A stretch of DNA of 35,568 nt from Nitrospirota bacterium (GCA_011040095.1 DRDE01000083.1:1-35568); one strand, 5' to 3'. Positions 8,259 through 17,462 are shown, counted from the first letter of the stretch. Notes: generated by a model from the letters alone, not told the origin. Numbers and translations: made by a program.

Positions 8259-8899
8259 CCCTGCATCTCACCTGATAATTTCTCTTTTAATAATTTTACT
8301 CCGTTTTTGACCCCATCCTCTGTAACGGCCCGGCTGGATATTGTCGCGCCTGTTATAGCCTGAATTTTATCAGGTGTTTCTCTCTTTATAACGACAAGAT
8401 TGTCAACGCTCTTACCTTTAAACTGATCAAGGAAATAATCTTTTTCAATTTCATCACCCAGTCCGGGGGTCTCCCCATGACCCAGTATACTGATTTTCTG
8501 CACAATGAAGTTCTTGTCTACTGATACAAGCACATGGATATAACTGGAATAGCCCTTTCCGAATCCTTCAACGATATAGCCGATGTCTTCAGGATTTATG
8601 CACTCTTTTTCCTCTTTCATTTCTCCTGTCTTCTCATCTTTAACACTTATTGTTTTTAGTTCTCCGCATTTTTGAGCAGCATAATATTCTGCCTGTTTCT
8701 CATGCGGCTCCCATTCTCCCAGTACGACAATCTTGTCTGCCTCGGGCACCATCAACTTAAGCGCTGCCTCTTTTTCTTCCTTGGCTTTGATAAACATAAT
8801 GGGAGATGTCTTGGCATATACAAATGCCATTATCAACCCTCCTATAACGTATATTACAATAAGGTTAACAGTTATTTTTACCATGTCCATTGCCGTCAT
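8255..8899 (-). CDS. rnfG: RnfG, covalent-FMN subunit of the Rnf complex
   Basis: A 214-aa protein with one N-terminal membrane anchor (residues about 10-28) and a periplasmic FMN-binding domain. The flavin-attachment motif TGATISS (residues 183-189) puts the phosphoester-linked FMN on Thr186. The HGETPGLGDEIE stretch (141-152) is typical of RnfG/NqrC. It overlaps its neighbours rnfD and rnfE by 4-5 nt on each side. An insertion of charged residues (about 82-104, KDEKTGEMKEEKE) is longer than in enterobacterial RnfG. Confidence 0.95.
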   Translation of the reverse strand: MTAMDMVKITVNLIVIYVIGGLIMAFVYAKTSPIMFIKAKEEKEAALKLMVPEADKIVVLGEWEPHEKQAEYYAAQKCGELKTISVKDEKTGEMKEEKECINPEDIGYIVEGFGKGYSSYIHVLVSVDKNFIVQKISILGHGETPGLGDEIEKDYFLDQFKGKSVDNLVVIKRETPDKIQAITGATISSRAVTEDGVKNGVKLLKEKLSGEMQG

Positions 8900-9906
8900 T
8901 TCTTCTGCTCCTTAATTGCTCCAAACATTTTCGATTTTACGCTTCTGTCTATCAAAGGGGCAAAACAGTTCATAAGTAATATTGCAAACATTACGCCTTC
9001 AGGGAAACCACCCTTAAGCCTTATCAGCATGGTAATCGCACCGCAACCGATCCCGAAGATTATCTGCCCTTTCCTGATTGAAGGACATGTGACGTAGTCC
9101 GTGGCCATAAAAAATGCCCCGAGTATCAGACCGCCGCTGAGAAGATGAATAATGGGGTCTCCGGTAAAAAATCCGCTTTCACCTCCCAGTGCCCATGCCA
9201 TCACTCCTACTGTCGCAAGGAAAGAAAAAGGCACATGCCATGTTATATATCCCCTGTAAAAAAGCAGGGCTGCACCGATCAACAGGGCAATCACGGAGGT
9301 CTCACCAAGTGACCCGGCTCTGCTTCCCATAAGCAGGCTCATGTAAAGATCACCCTTGTCGCCGAAAACCTGCATGAGCTGATCCAGTCCCCCTTCTTTT
9401 AAAATACCTAACGGCGTAGCAGTGGTCTTTGCATCCAGGGCGACAAATTGCGCTGTGGGTTCAGACCATATTGTCATGAGCTTGGGGAATGATATCAACA
9501 GAAATGCCCTCCCGATAAGGGCAGGGTTAAAGACGTTATAACCCAGACCGCCGAAGAGTAATTTTGTAATAATAATCGCTACTATCGAACCTACTACCGG
9601 AATATAAAACGGGACACTGGGGGGCAGATTCAGTCCCAGGAGAAGCCCGGTTAAAAAAGCGCTCCCGTCGCCTATGGTAGTTTTCTTCTTGAGACTGACC
9701 TGATAAATATGCTCTGAAAGAACAGCCGATAAAATGCAGAGTCCGGTGACATATGCCGCCAGCGGGCCAAAATAATATACGGACATTATAAAAGCGGGTA
9801 AAAGGGAAAGATTGACCGTCCACATAATACGTTCGACAGTCTCTTTGCCCCTTACATGCGGACTTACAGAAACTATTAATTCATGAGCCTTTGCTTCGGT
9901 TGCCAT
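8896..9906 (-). CDS. rnfD: RnfD, membrane subunit with covalent FMN
   Basis: A 336-aa polytopic protein of the NqrB/RnfD family with about nine membrane helices. The covalent-FMN motif is DAKTTATPLG, with Thr164 as the predicted attachment residue; many relatives have SGAT or SSAT here, and TTAT keeps the essential last Thr. The segment FGGLGYNVFNPALIGRAFL and the C-terminal RKGQIIFGIGCGAITMLIR are typical. It overlaps rnfG by 4 nt and is separated from rnfC by an AT-rich inverted repeat of about 120 nt. Confidence 0.95.
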   Translation of the reverse strand: MATEAKAHELIVSVSPHVRGKETVERIMWTVNLSLLPAFIMSVYYFGPLAAYVTGLCILSAVLSEHIYQVSLKKKTTIGDGSAFLTGLLLGLNLPPSVPFYIPVVGSIVAIIITKLLFGGLGYNVFNPALIGRAFLLISFPKLMTIWSEPTAQFVALDAKTTATPLGILKEGGLDQLMQVFGDKGDLYMSLLMGSRAGSLGETSVIALLIGAALLFYRGYITWHVPFSFLATVGVMAWALGGESGFFTGDPIIHLLSGGLILGAFFMATDYVTCPSIRKGQIIFGIGCGAITMLIRLKGGFPEGVMFAILLMNCFAPLIDRSVKSKMFGAIKEQKK

Positions 9907-9927
9907 TAAATCCTCTCTTAAAATAAG

Positions 9928-10021
9928 ATTAAAAATAAAAGATCAAAAATAAAAATTAAGGGAGCAAAAAATTAATTTAAAATATCTCCATATTTTTAAT
10001 CTTTGATTTTTCATTTTTAAT
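9928..10021. repeat. AT-rich imperfect inverted repeat between rnfC and rnfD
   Basis: The plus strand from 9928 (ATTAAAAATAAAAGATCAAA) and the minus strand from 10021 (ATTAAAAATGAAAAATCAAA) are near copies over about 31 nt, separated by about 30 nt. Transcribed as part of the rnf mRNA, it would fold into a long AU stem between the rnfC stop and the rnfD start. It is low in complexity, so chance similarity contributes. Confidence 0.5.
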
Positions 10022-10024
10022 TTT

Positions 10025-11335
10025 TTATGGTTTCACCTGGGACTTTGCAAGTCTTATAAACTGCACCATCGGCCTCTTTGCCGGACAGACATAAGCGCAT
10101 GAGCCGCATTCAAAACAATCAAACAGGTTATATTCCTTTGCTTCCTCAAAGAAACCTTTCTCGGACAATATGCTCAACATTGAAGGATTAAGCCCCATAG
10201 GACATACGTCAATGCAGCTTCCGCATCTGATACAGGTCGAATATTCTTCGGAAGACACATATTCATCTTCAGCAAGGACCAGGATTCCCGATGTTCCTTT
10301 TACAACCGGCACATCAAGAGTCCATTGGGCAAACCCCATCATCGGGCCCCCGGATATAACCTTGACAGCCCCTTCAACAAGTCCCCCGCATTGTTCAACA
10401 ATATCCGACATGAGAGTTCCGATCCGCACCATCATATTCGCGGGTTCTTTTATTCCCGCGCCCGTCACGGTTACGACCCTTTCTATTAAAGGTTTGCCGA
10501 AACGCACCGCCTCATAAACCGCAAGCGCAGTGCCGACATTCTGCACTACTACCCCCACATCCATCGGCAACCCCTTGGTCGGAACCTCCCTCTCCTTGAT
10601 GGCCTTTATCAGCATCTTTTCAGCGCCCTGCGGATATTTCATCTCAAGAGACCAGACTTCGATATTTGATTCTCCGGCCACGGCAGACTTCATTGCCTCA
10701 ATGGCATCAGGCTTGTTTTCCTCAATTCCGATATGCCCCTCATTTACCCCGAGAGCCTTCATGATTATTTTCAGGCCTTCTACAACTTCCCTTGGATGCT
10801 CCACCATGAGCCTGTGGTCGGCAGTCAGGTAGGGTTCACACTCGGCTCCATTTATTATTACCGTATCTATTGTTTTCTCTTTTGGCGGGGAAAGCTTTAC
10901 ATTTGTAGGAAACGCAGCGCCTCCCATCCCGACTATTCCGGCGTCTTTTATAACGGCCTTGATATCGTCGGCGCCCATATTCATATAATCCGGGTTCTCT
11001 TTAAAGTCAACGGACTCATTCTTTCCATCGCCTTCAATAACTATTGATTGAACCATCTTGCCGACTGCGGTGGGGAAATCAGCTATTGCTATCACTTTAC
11101 CCGATATGGAGGAATGAACGGGTGAACAGACAAATCCTGTTGTAGAACCAATGACCTGTCCCCTTTTCACTTCATCACCGATGCCTACTTCCGGCTTGGC
11201 AGGGGCGCCTATATGCTGGCTGACGGGAACTACTATTCTCTGCGGCAACTTTGCTTTTACAATAGGTTTCCCCGCAGCTAATTCCTTATGATACTCTGGA
11301 TGAATTCCTCTTTCAAATGTGGCGGTCTTGCCCAT
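10025..11335 (-). CDS. rnfC: RnfC, NADH-side iron-sulfur/flavin subunit of the Rnf complex
   Basis: A 436-aa cytoplasmic subunit, first gene of the operon. RnfC carries the FMN and NAD(H) site where ferredoxin electrons leave to NAD+. The order is an N-terminal RnfC barrel-sandwich (IVVPVSQHIGAPAKPEVGIG), a complex I 51-kDa-like flavin domain (GIVGMGGAAFPTNVK, INGAECEPYLTADHRLM), a SLBB-like region, and a C-terminal pair of clusters, CIRCGSCIDVCP and CFECGSCAYVCP. The ribosome site is GAGG upstream of the ATG. The gene order C-D-G-E-A-B with RnfB last matches many anaerobes. Confidence 0.96.
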   Translation of the reverse strand: MGKTATFERGIHPEYHKELAAGKPIVKAKLPQRIVVPVSQHIGAPAKPEVGIGDEVKRGQVIGSTTGFVCSPVHSSISGKVIAIADFPTAVGKMVQSIVIEGDGKNESVDFKENPDYMNMGADDIKAVIKDAGIVGMGGAAFPTNVKLSPPKEKTIDTVIINGAECEPYLTADHRLMVEHPREVVEGLKIIMKALGVNEGHIGIEENKPDAIEAMKSAVAGESNIEVWSLEMKYPQGAEKMLIKAIKEREVPTKGLPMDVGVVVQNVGTALAVYEAVRFGKPLIERVVTVTGAGIKEPANMMVRIGTLMSDIVEQCGGLVEGAVKVISGGPMMGFAQWTLDVPVVKGTSGILVLAEDEYVSSEEYSTCIRCGSCIDVCPMGLNPSMLSILSEKGFFEEAKEYNLFDCFECGSCAYVCPAKRPMVQFIRLAKSQVKP

Positions 11336-11661
11336 AATATATATTCCCTCAGTTATAAATTACTGATAAAAAAAGAAGAGTCTTAAGTTTTGCTTATAAA
11401 GCTATAAGCTATTCTTCTTAAAGGGATTTAAATTAAAACATATATGAATAACATTTATCAGACCCTATGTCAAGTAAATAATTTTTATATCATTTCAGGA
11501 AAATTTTATTGATGCGGATTTCTTTTTTTTATTTAAATTAACGGCCTGCTTGTGCCGGAGCTTCACTTCTCTTTTCCAGACAAATTCTATCTTGCTTATA
11601 GTATTAGCATTTTTCTTGCCAGAGACTTTACAAGGTATACCCCCTATGATAGACTATTTGT
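11336..11661. other. Divergent intergenic region between rnfC and lptC
   Basis: These 326 bases separate the two divergent operons and hold no supported gene. Besides the rnf promoter candidate listed separately, TATGAT at 11645-11650 could be a -10 element for lptC, with a poor -35 (GAGACT, 11622-11627). That would place the transcript start only a few bases before the lptC ATG, which also lacks a ribosome site, so a near-leaderless mRNA is possible. No sigma-54 (GG-N10-GC) site was convincing. Confidence 0.35.
11445..11473 (-). promoter_or_regulatory. rnfCp: Candidate promoter for the rnfCDGEAB operon
   Basis: On the minus strand a perfect TTGACA (11468-11473) is followed after exactly 17 nt by TATTCA (11445-11450), a weak 3/6 match to the -10 consensus. 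It would give a leader of about 100 nt before the rnfC ATG. Confidence 0.35.
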
Positions 11662-12180
11662 ATGATTAAAAGCAGATTCTTCCGGATATTATCTGCAACA
11701 TTAGTTGTCGGGGTTTTGATTTTACTGAGTTATAATGAACAAAATGTAAAAATACTCCCCTCATACCGGACATCTTCCATGAAAGATTTGCACCTGACGC
11801 ATAAAGAAGGCAGCAAAGTCAAATGGGAGCTTTCAGCAGATAAAGCAATTTTGCCAATTGGCAATAAAGAGGTCTTTCTTGAATCTTTATCTTTAAAAAT
11901 AAACCGGACCCCGGTAATTTTCCTTACAAGTGGAAGCGGCATCTATGAAATCGACAACGGAGACATTACCCTCAATAAGAATGTGGAACTCAATATAAAG
12001 GAGACAACCTTTACAACAGACACGATGAAATACAACAGTAAGGATGAAATAATAACCACAGATGACGACATCAAATTTAACGGCAACAATTTCCTGATCG
12101 AGGGAACAGGTCTTATTGCAAAAACAAAACAACAAAACATGAGGATAATAAAGAATGTCAAGGCCATTTTTTATCGTTAA
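11662..12180 (+). CDS. lptC: LptC, LPS-transport periplasmic/inner-membrane protein
   Basis: A 172-aa bitopic protein with one N-terminal membrane helix (about residues 6-22) and a periplasmic beta-jellyroll. LptC receives lipopolysaccharide from LptB2FG and hands it to LptA. The jellyroll shows the family pattern, with the opening YRTSSMKDLHLTHKEG and the repeating strands SGSGIYEIDNGDITLNKNVE. Sequence conservation in LptC is low, and the call leans on the adjacent lptA and lptB. Its 3' end overlaps lptA by 26 nt. Confidence 0.85.
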   Translation: MIKSRFFRILSATLVVGVLILLSYNEQNVKILPSYRTSSMKDLHLTHKEGSKVKWELSADKAILPIGNKEVFLESLSLKINRTPVIFLTSGSGIYEIDNGDITLNKNVELNIKETTFTTDTMKYNSKDEIITTDDDIKFNGNNFLIEGTGLIAKTKQQNMRIIKNVKAIFYR

Positions 12181-12634
12181 CTTTCTTTTAATAACCTTAA
12201 CATTTTATATTGCCGCATTTGCAGCCGGCCTCCCTGAAAATGCAAAAAAAGAAGCGGTAATTATAACATCTCAATCTCTTACTGCCGACAATAAAAACAA
12301 TACTGCGGTATTCGAAGGTTCGGTGGTTGCAAAAACCGGCGGCATAATAATGTATGCGGATAAGATGACGGTCTTTTACGACAATTCCGAGAGCAAAATC
12401 AAAAAAATCCATGCCATTGGAAATGTCAGGGTTCACAAAAAAGAAAGGGCGTTGTTTTCTGAAGAAGCCATATATCTTGAAGATGAAGAAAAAATCATTT
12501 TTACAGGGAACCCCAAGGCCGTTGAGGGAGAAAACGTAATCACGGGAAAACAGATAATCTTTTATTTAAAGGACGACCGCGCTGTGGTCGAAGGAAGCAG
12601 GGTAATCCTGCAAAACAAACAAGGTCTGAAATAA
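12155..12634 (+). CDS. lptA: LptA, periplasmic LPS bridge protein (OstA-like domain)
   Basis: A 159-aa secreted protein. A signal peptide covers residues about 1-24 (hydrophobic core VNFLLITLTFYIAAFAAG). One OstA/LptA-type domain follows, with SQSLTADNKNNTAVFEGSVV and then MYADKMTVFYDNSESKI. LptA polymerises into the bridge that carries LPS across the periplasm to LptD. It starts inside lptC and its last base is the first base of the lptB start codon (TAATG), so the three genes are translationally coupled. Confidence 0.88.
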   Translation: MSRPFFIVNFLLITLTFYIAAFAAGLPENAKKEAVIITSQSLTADNKNNTAVFEGSVVAKTGGIIMYADKMTVFYDNSESKIKKIHAIGNVRVHKKERALFSEEAIYLEDEEKIIFTGNPKAVEGENVITGKQIIFYLKDDRAVVEGSRVILQNKQGLK

Positions 12635-13356
12635 TGCATTCTCTTGAGGTCAGGGAACTTAAAAAAAGTTATAACGGGAAACCCGTAGTTTCCGATATTT
12701 CCCTGAATATTAATTCAGGGGAAATTGTAGGTCTTCTCGGGCCGAACGGAGCGGGAAAAACCACCACATTTTATATGATACTCGGTCTCATAACTCCTGA
12801 TTCCGGCGACATCAGCCTTGACGGTGAAAACCTGAACAATTCGCCGATGTATAAGAGGGCAAGAAAAGGGATCGGGTACCTGCCCCAGGAAGCCTCTATT
12901 TTCAGGAAATTAAAAGTCGAAGACAATATCAAGGCGGTTCTCGAGATAATCGGCATCGATAAAAAGACAAAACAGGAAAAGCTTGAAAGCATTCTTCAGG
13001 AATTCAACCTCGTACCTATTGCAAAGAGTTACGGATATCATTTATCCGGCGGAGAACGGAGAAAGGTCGAAATAGCAAGGGCTATAGCCGTTGATCCCGT
13101 ATTCATACTGCTTGATGAACCGTTTGCCGGGATAGACCCCATTGCCGTTAATGAATTAAAAAAAACACTCCTACAGCTCACGGACAAGGGAATCGGGCTT
13201 ATTATTACGGACCACAATGTGCGCGAGACACTGTCAATAACCGACAGGGCGTATATAATAAGCGATGGGCAGATTCTGGCGCATGGGGCGCCGACAGACC
13301 TTATTTCAAATGAGCTGGTAAAAAGAAGTTATCTTGGAGAGGAGTTCAGATTATAA
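12634..13356 (+). CDS. lptB: LptB, LPS-export ABC transporter ATPase
   Basis: A 240-aa ABC ATPase that powers LPS extraction by LptFG. Walker A is GPNGAGKTT (residues 36-44), the signature is LSGGERRKVEIARA, Walker B is VFILLDEPF followed by AGIDPIAV, and the switch His lies in LIITDHNVRETL. The LptB-specific stretch GYLPQEASIFRKLKVEDNI is intact. LptF and LptG are not in the window. Its stop overlaps the rpoN start by 1 nt. Confidence 0.97.
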   Translation: MHSLEVRELKKSYNGKPVVSDISLNINSGEIVGLLGPNGAGKTTTFYMILGLITPDSGDISLDGENLNNSPMYKRARKGIGYLPQEASIFRKLKVEDNIKAVLEIIGIDKKTKQEKLESILQEFNLVPIAKSYGYHLSGGERRKVEIARAIAVDPVFILLDEPFAGIDPIAVNELKKTLLQLTDKGIGLIITDHNVRETLSITDRAYIISDGQILAHGAPTDLISNELVKRSYLGEEFRL

Positions 13357-14795
13357 TGGCAATGGAACAAAGACTCGAACTGAAACTCTCCCAGAAACTG
13401 ATACTTACACCACAGCTTCAGCAATCGATCAGGCTCTTGCAGCTTCCCCTGCTTGAACTTACTCAGGATATCAACCAGGAACTTATGAATAATCCGCTGC
13501 TTGAAGAAAGCGCTGAAAGAGATGCCGAATCAAAAAATGAAGAGCCGGGCATGGAGGAAGAGCCGCTTCCCAGGCCTTCCGAAGATACAGAGGCTCCCCT
13601 TGAAAAAATATTCGGTTTTACTACGGATAACTACTTTGAGGAAAGAGAAAGCGACGGCAGGGATTTCGGTTATTTCAATGAAAGCGCTGAAGACACAACC
13701 TCCCCTTTCGAACGAAACAGGAGCAAAACCGACTTATATGAACATCTTCTCTGGCAGTTAAGACTCTCGAATGTACCTGAATCAGTCGGCAGGACTGCTG
13801 AAATAATCATCAATAATCTTAACGACTACGGCTATCTGCAGGCATCCCTCGATGAGGTCACGGAGCTTGCAAATGTTGACATGGAAACCGCTGCAGAAGC
13901 TCTCAGGTTTATTCAGGGGCTTGATCCATCAGGGGTAGGCGCCAAGGACCTTCAGGAATGCCTGCTCTTACAGACAGGCGCTCTCAACCTTAAGGGAACA
14001 CTCGTGGAAGATATTTTGACCGATGGTTTCTCGGAACTCGAAGGGAAAAAATATAAACAACTCGCCGCTAAATTCAAGACATCAATTGACGAGGTCCTTG
14101 CAGCAGTTAAAATCATAGAGGGACTTGAACCGAGACCCGGAAGAAACTATTCAAGTGATGAGCCTGTTCACATAATCCCGGATGTTTACGTTGAAGAGTC
14201 CGAAGGTAAATTCATCATAACGCTGAATGATGAAGGTGTTCCAAGACTCAGGCTTTCAAATTACTACAGAAAACTCTTAACAAATAAAAAATCACTGGGA
14301 CCGGAAGAAAAACAGTTCCTGGAAGAAAAATTGCGTGCCGCCATATGGATGCTGAAAAGCCTTGACCAGAGAAACAGGACTATATACAAAGTGACGGCAA
14401 GCATTCTGAAGTTCCAGGAAGACTTTTTCAGAAAAGGACATAAATACCTCAAACCTTTGAACCTCAGAGATGTTGCAGAAGATTTAGGCTTACACGAAAG
14501 CACAATAAGCAGGGTAACATCCAATAAATATATTCAATGTCCCCAGGGACTTTTGAGTTTCAGATATTTTTTCAGCAATGCGGTGGCCACTGCAAGCGGA
14601 GATATGTCGTCATCAATTGTTAAGGACATTATAAAGCAGATTGTTTCCGGAGAGGATCCGCAAAAACCGCTGAACGATCAGAAAATAGTCGAGATATTGA
14701 AGAGCAAAGGCATAACTATTGCCCGCAGAACAACGGCAAAATACAGGGAAGAACTGAAGATACCGTCTCATTTGAAACGCAAGAAATGGTTCTGA
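13356..14795 (+). CDS. rpoN: RNA polymerase sigma-54 factor RpoN
   Basis: A 479-aa sigma-54 of normal length. Region I at the N-terminus is Gln/Leu-rich (LKLSQKLILTPQLQQSIRLL). An acidic region II follows (about residues 50-130), then the core-binding region. The DNA-binding part has the HTH segment ESTISRVTSNKYIQCPQG and the RpoN box ARRTTAKYRE (residues 456-465), which recognises -24 elements. Placement between lptB and hpf is the classic proteobacterial-type order. Sigma-54 needs an AAA+ activator; none is encoded in the window, and no convincing -24/-12 promoter was seen here. Confidence 0.97.
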   Translation: MAMEQRLELKLSQKLILTPQLQQSIRLLQLPLLELTQDINQELMNNPLLEESAERDAESKNEEPGMEEEPLPRPSEDTEAPLEKIFGFTTDNYFEERESDGRDFGYFNESAEDTTSPFERNRSKTDLYEHLLWQLRLSNVPESVGRTAEIIINNLNDYGYLQASLDEVTELANVDMETAAEALRFIQGLDPSGVGAKDLQECLLLQTGALNLKGTLVEDILTDGFSELEGKKYKQLAAKFKTSIDEVLAAVKIIEGLEPRPGRNYSSDEPVHIIPDVYVEESEGKFIITLNDEGVPRLRLSNYYRKLLTNKKSLGPEEKQFLEEKLRAAIWMLKSLDQRNRTIYKVTASILKFQEDFFRKGHKYLKPLNLRDVAEDLGLHESTISRVTSNKYIQCPQGLLSFRYFFSNAVATASGDMSSSIVKDIIKQIVSGEDPQKPLNDQKIVEILKSKGITIARRTTAKYREELKIPSHLKRKKWF

Positions 14796-14835
14796 TATAT
14801 AAATATCCGATAGCAATTGCACAAGGAGGAGCGGA

Positions 14836-15351
14836 ATGAACATAATTATTAATTGCAAACAAATGGATCTGACGAAAAACCTTAAAGAATATGCAGAGGA
14901 GAAAATCGGTAAATTTAAAAAATATCTCGGCAATATTGCCGAGGCAACCGTAACTTTAAGTGTTGAGAAATACAGGCACAAAGCGGAAGTTCTCCTGAAG
15001 GTCAACGGCTCGTTCATACAGGCGGAAAGCATAACCAATGAAATGTATTCATCCATTGACGAAGTAGTAGAAAAGCTTGCCCGCCAGGTAAGAAAATATA
15101 AGGAAAAAACCGTATCCCACAGAAAAAATAAAGACAGGCAGGAAGCCCTCCCGGCTGTTGAAGAGGCATTCCCGGTGATCATAAAGAACAAGTCGTACAA
15201 CATAAAACCCATGAGCGTTGATGAAGCCGCCATGCAGATGGACCTGTTGGATAAAAATTTCTTTATATTTACAAATGCATCCTCGGGGAATATCAATGTT
15301 TTATATAAAAGAACCGACGGGAACTTCGGACTCATAGAACCGATAAAATGA
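14836..15351 (+). CDS. hpf: Ribosome hibernation promoting factor, long form
   Basis: A 171-aa long-form HPF. The N-terminal HPF/RaiA domain (residues about 1-95) has the basic helix YEEKIGKF-type pattern (here EYAEEKIGKFKKYL) and MYSSIDEVVEKLARQVRKYK. A C-terminal dimerisation domain follows (about 115-171, with FPVIIKNKSYNIKPMSVDEA). Long HPF joins two 70S ribosomes into inactive 100S dimers in stationary phase. It has a strong ribosome site AAGGAGG and a 40-nt gap after rpoN. Its end overlaps rapZ by 4 nt. Confidence 0.95.
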   Translation: MNIIINCKQMDLTKNLKEYAEEKIGKFKKYLGNIAEATVTLSVEKYRHKAEVLLKVNGSFIQAESITNEMYSSIDEVVEKLARQVRKYKEKTVSHRKNKDRQEALPAVEEAFPVIIKNKSYNIKPMSVDEAAMQMDLLDKNFFIFTNASSGNINVLYKRTDGNFGLIEPIK

Positions 15352-16220
15352 AGGCTCACAAAAGCGACCGGCTCTCTACCATTATTTTAACCGGTCTTTC
15401 AGGATCAGGAAAAACAATAGCGCTGAACGCCTTTGAGGACAGCGGGTTTTTTTGCGTAGACAACCTCCCCTCCTCATTAATCCGGACATTTGTGAATCTA
15501 TGCACCAAGACGCCTACCATATCAAAAATCGCTATAGGGGTCGATATCAGGGAAAGGAAATTTTTAACTAACTTTTCAGATACAATATCCACCCTGAGAA
15601 AAAAAAGGAATATACAGATCATATTTCTTGAGGCAACAAATGAGGTGCTTATCAGGAGATTCAAGGAAACGAGAAGACCTCACCCCCTTGGCTACAAAGA
15701 CCTTAAAAAAGCGCTCCACAGAGAAGCACAATTGCTCTCACGTATAAGACAGGAAGCATCTACAATTATAGACACGTCTTCTTTAAGCCCACATCAGCTC
15801 CGCAAACTCATAATAGAATTTTACCTTAAAAAAGGCCCGAAAGAAATGACTATCAACCTTGTTTCCTTCGGGTATAAATACGGGATACCTTTAGAGTCGG
15901 ACCTCCTGTTTGATGTCAGGTTTTTGCCGAATCCCTATTTCATTGAGGAACTTAAACCACTGCCCGGAACATCCGCAAAAGTAAAAAAATTTGTTCTGTC
16001 CCAAAGAGACACAGGGGAATTCTTTGATAAACTCTATCCCCTTTTAAATCATATTATCCCTCTCTACAAAAAAGAGGGTAAGAGTTACCTGACAATAGGT
16101 ATCGGGTGCACAGGGGGCAGGCACAGATCACCGGCTATTGTCCAGGAAATAGGGAAAACATTAAAGAAACAGAAATTGGAGATAACGGTAAATCACAGGG
16201 ACCTGGATCATTTGTCTTAA
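15348..16220 (+). CDS. rapZ: RapZ-family nucleotide-binding protein / RNase adapter
   Basis: A 290-aa protein of the RapZ (YvcJ) family. It has an N-terminal P-loop GLSGSGKT (residues 16-23), the DNLP motif, and the conserved C-terminal IGCTGGRHRSPAIVQEI segment that binds small RNA or metabolites. In E. coli RapZ directs RNase E to GlmZ and so controls glucosamine-6-phosphate synthesis; in other phyla the target is unknown. It starts with the ATG that overlaps the hpf stop. The rpoN-hpf-rapZ order is common; PTS genes often found next to it are absent. Confidence 0.95.
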   Translation: MKAHKSDRLSTIILTGLSGSGKTIALNAFEDSGFFCVDNLPSSLIRTFVNLCTKTPTISKIAIGVDIRERKFLTNFSDTISTLRKKRNIQIIFLEATNEVLIRRFKETRRPHPLGYKDLKKALHREAQLLSRIRQEASTIIDTSSLSPHQLRKLIIEFYLKKGPKEMTINLVSFGYKYGIPLESDLLFDVRFLPNPYFIEELKPLPGTSAKVKKFVLSQRDTGEFFDKLYPLLNHIIPLYKKEGKSYLTIGIGCTGGRHRSPAIVQEIGKTLKKQKLEITVNHRDLDHLS

Positions 16221-16243
16221 TAAAAAACCTTTCTATAATAATC

Positions 16244-17410
16244 ATGATACAAAAAAGCTTATCACCGGCAAGTCCGGTATATCTCGACAACAATGCCACC
16301 ACGCCCTTAATTCCCGAAGTTGCCGATGTAATGGCCGGGTGTCTTAAAGAAAACTTCGGCAATCCTTCAAGCACACATTATTACGGCAATAAAGCACGAC
16401 AAGCGGTAGCGAAGGCACGAAAACAGTCAGCAGATTTAATAAATGCAAAACCGGATGAAATAATTTTTACATCCGGCGGCACAGAGGCAAATAACATGGC
16501 AATCCTCGGGACTGCGTCAAGGTTCCAATCAGGCCACATTATCACTTCCTGCATAGAGCATCCCTCGGTAATGAATCCATTGAAATATCTCGAAGGTCTC
16601 GGATTCAAAGTAACATATCTCCCGGTTGATAAAAGCGGGATCATTAATCCCGGCGATCTGGAGAAGATCTTAAGAAAAAGCACTATCCTCATAACAATCA
16701 TGCATTCAAATAATGAGACCGGCTCTATTCAGCCGATTGCGGAAACAGGAAAAATTGCAAACAGCAGAGGAATAGTTTTTCATTGCGATGCAGCCCAGTC
16801 AGCCGGCAAGGTACATCTCGATGTAAAAAAACTGAAGATTGATCTTTTAACCATGGTCTCTCACAAGTTTTACGGCCCGAAAGGCATAGGGGCGCTCTAT
16901 ATAAAGACCGGCGCTGAATTGAAACCGCTTCTCTACGGCGCCTCCCACGAAAAAGGGTTGAGACCCGGCACTGAAAATGTCGCCGGCATTGCGGGACTCG
17001 GGAAGGCATCCGAGATTGCAAAAAAAGAAATGAGGACAAGGGTAAGCGGCATGAGATATCTTGCAAAGATTTTATTTAATGAACTCCGCAAACAAATACC
17101 GGATATAAAACTGAACGGGCATCCGTCCAGGCGGATCCCCAACACACTAAACCTCTCCTTCCCGAACGTTCCCGGCTCACTTTTATTGGACAGGCTGAAA
17201 AATGAGATCGCCGCATCAACCGGCTCTGCATGCCATGAAGGCAGTTGCTCACCTTCACATGTGCTCAAGGCAATGGGGGTTAGTGACAGGGATATTTTTT
17301 CCGCGGTAAGGCTGAGTCTTGGAAGAAGTAATACTGAAGCTCAAATCAGAAAAGCCGCAAAGGTTATTGTAAAAGCTTACAGGGGTCTTTCGATCCAGCC
17401 GATATCGTAA
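16244..17410 (+). CDS. Cysteine desulfurase, NifS/IscS family
   Basis: A 388-aa PLP enzyme that takes sulfur from cysteine for Fe-S cluster or thio-cofactor assembly. The start VYLDNNATTPL is typical, the PLP lysine is Lys208 in SHKFYGPKG, and the catalytic loop has Cys330 in TGSACHEGS, as in NifS-like type I enzymes. The reading frame stays open far upstream inside rapZ, but the ATG at 16244 fits the family N-terminus, so that start was chosen; its ribosome site is weak. It lies 24 nt after rapZ and probably ends this operon. No IscU or NifU is adjacent, so the acceptor is unknown. Confidence 0.92.
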   Translation: MIQKSLSPASPVYLDNNATTPLIPEVADVMAGCLKENFGNPSSTHYYGNKARQAVAKARKQSADLINAKPDEIIFTSGGTEANNMAILGTASRFQSGHIITSCIEHPSVMNPLKYLEGLGFKVTYLPVDKSGIINPGDLEKILRKSTILITIMHSNNETGSIQPIAETGKIANSRGIVFHCDAAQSAGKVHLDVKKLKIDLLTMVSHKFYGPKGIGALYIKTGAELKPLLYGASHEKGLRPGTENVAGIAGLGKASEIAKKEMRTRVSGMRYLAKILFNELRKQIPDIKLNGHPSRRIPNTLNLSFPNVPGSLLLDRLKNEIAASTGSACHEGSCSPSHVLKAMGVSDRDIFSAVRLSLGRSNTEAQIRKAAKVIVKAYRGLSIQPIS

Positions 17411-17438
17411 CGCTTAAAACAGACTTAAATTCTAAACT

Positions 17439-17462
17439 ACCCTGCGGCAGAGACCGCAGGGT
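17439..17462 (+). terminator. Hairpin after the cysteine desulfurase gene
   Basis: A perfect 9-bp stem, ACCCTGCGG and CCGCAGGGT, around a 6-nt loop (CAGAGA), 29 nt after the stop codon. The T-tract is poor (GTTATATTT), so it may be a weak intrinsic terminator of the lptC-to-nifS transcript. The rest of 17463-17603 is AT-rich leader of the ferredoxin gene with no other feature seen. Confidence 0.6.

Noticed and set aside
16106-16243. Extended N-terminus of the cysteine desulfurase
   Set aside because: The frame is open but lies inside rapZ, and the family's N-terminus matches the ATG at 16244.
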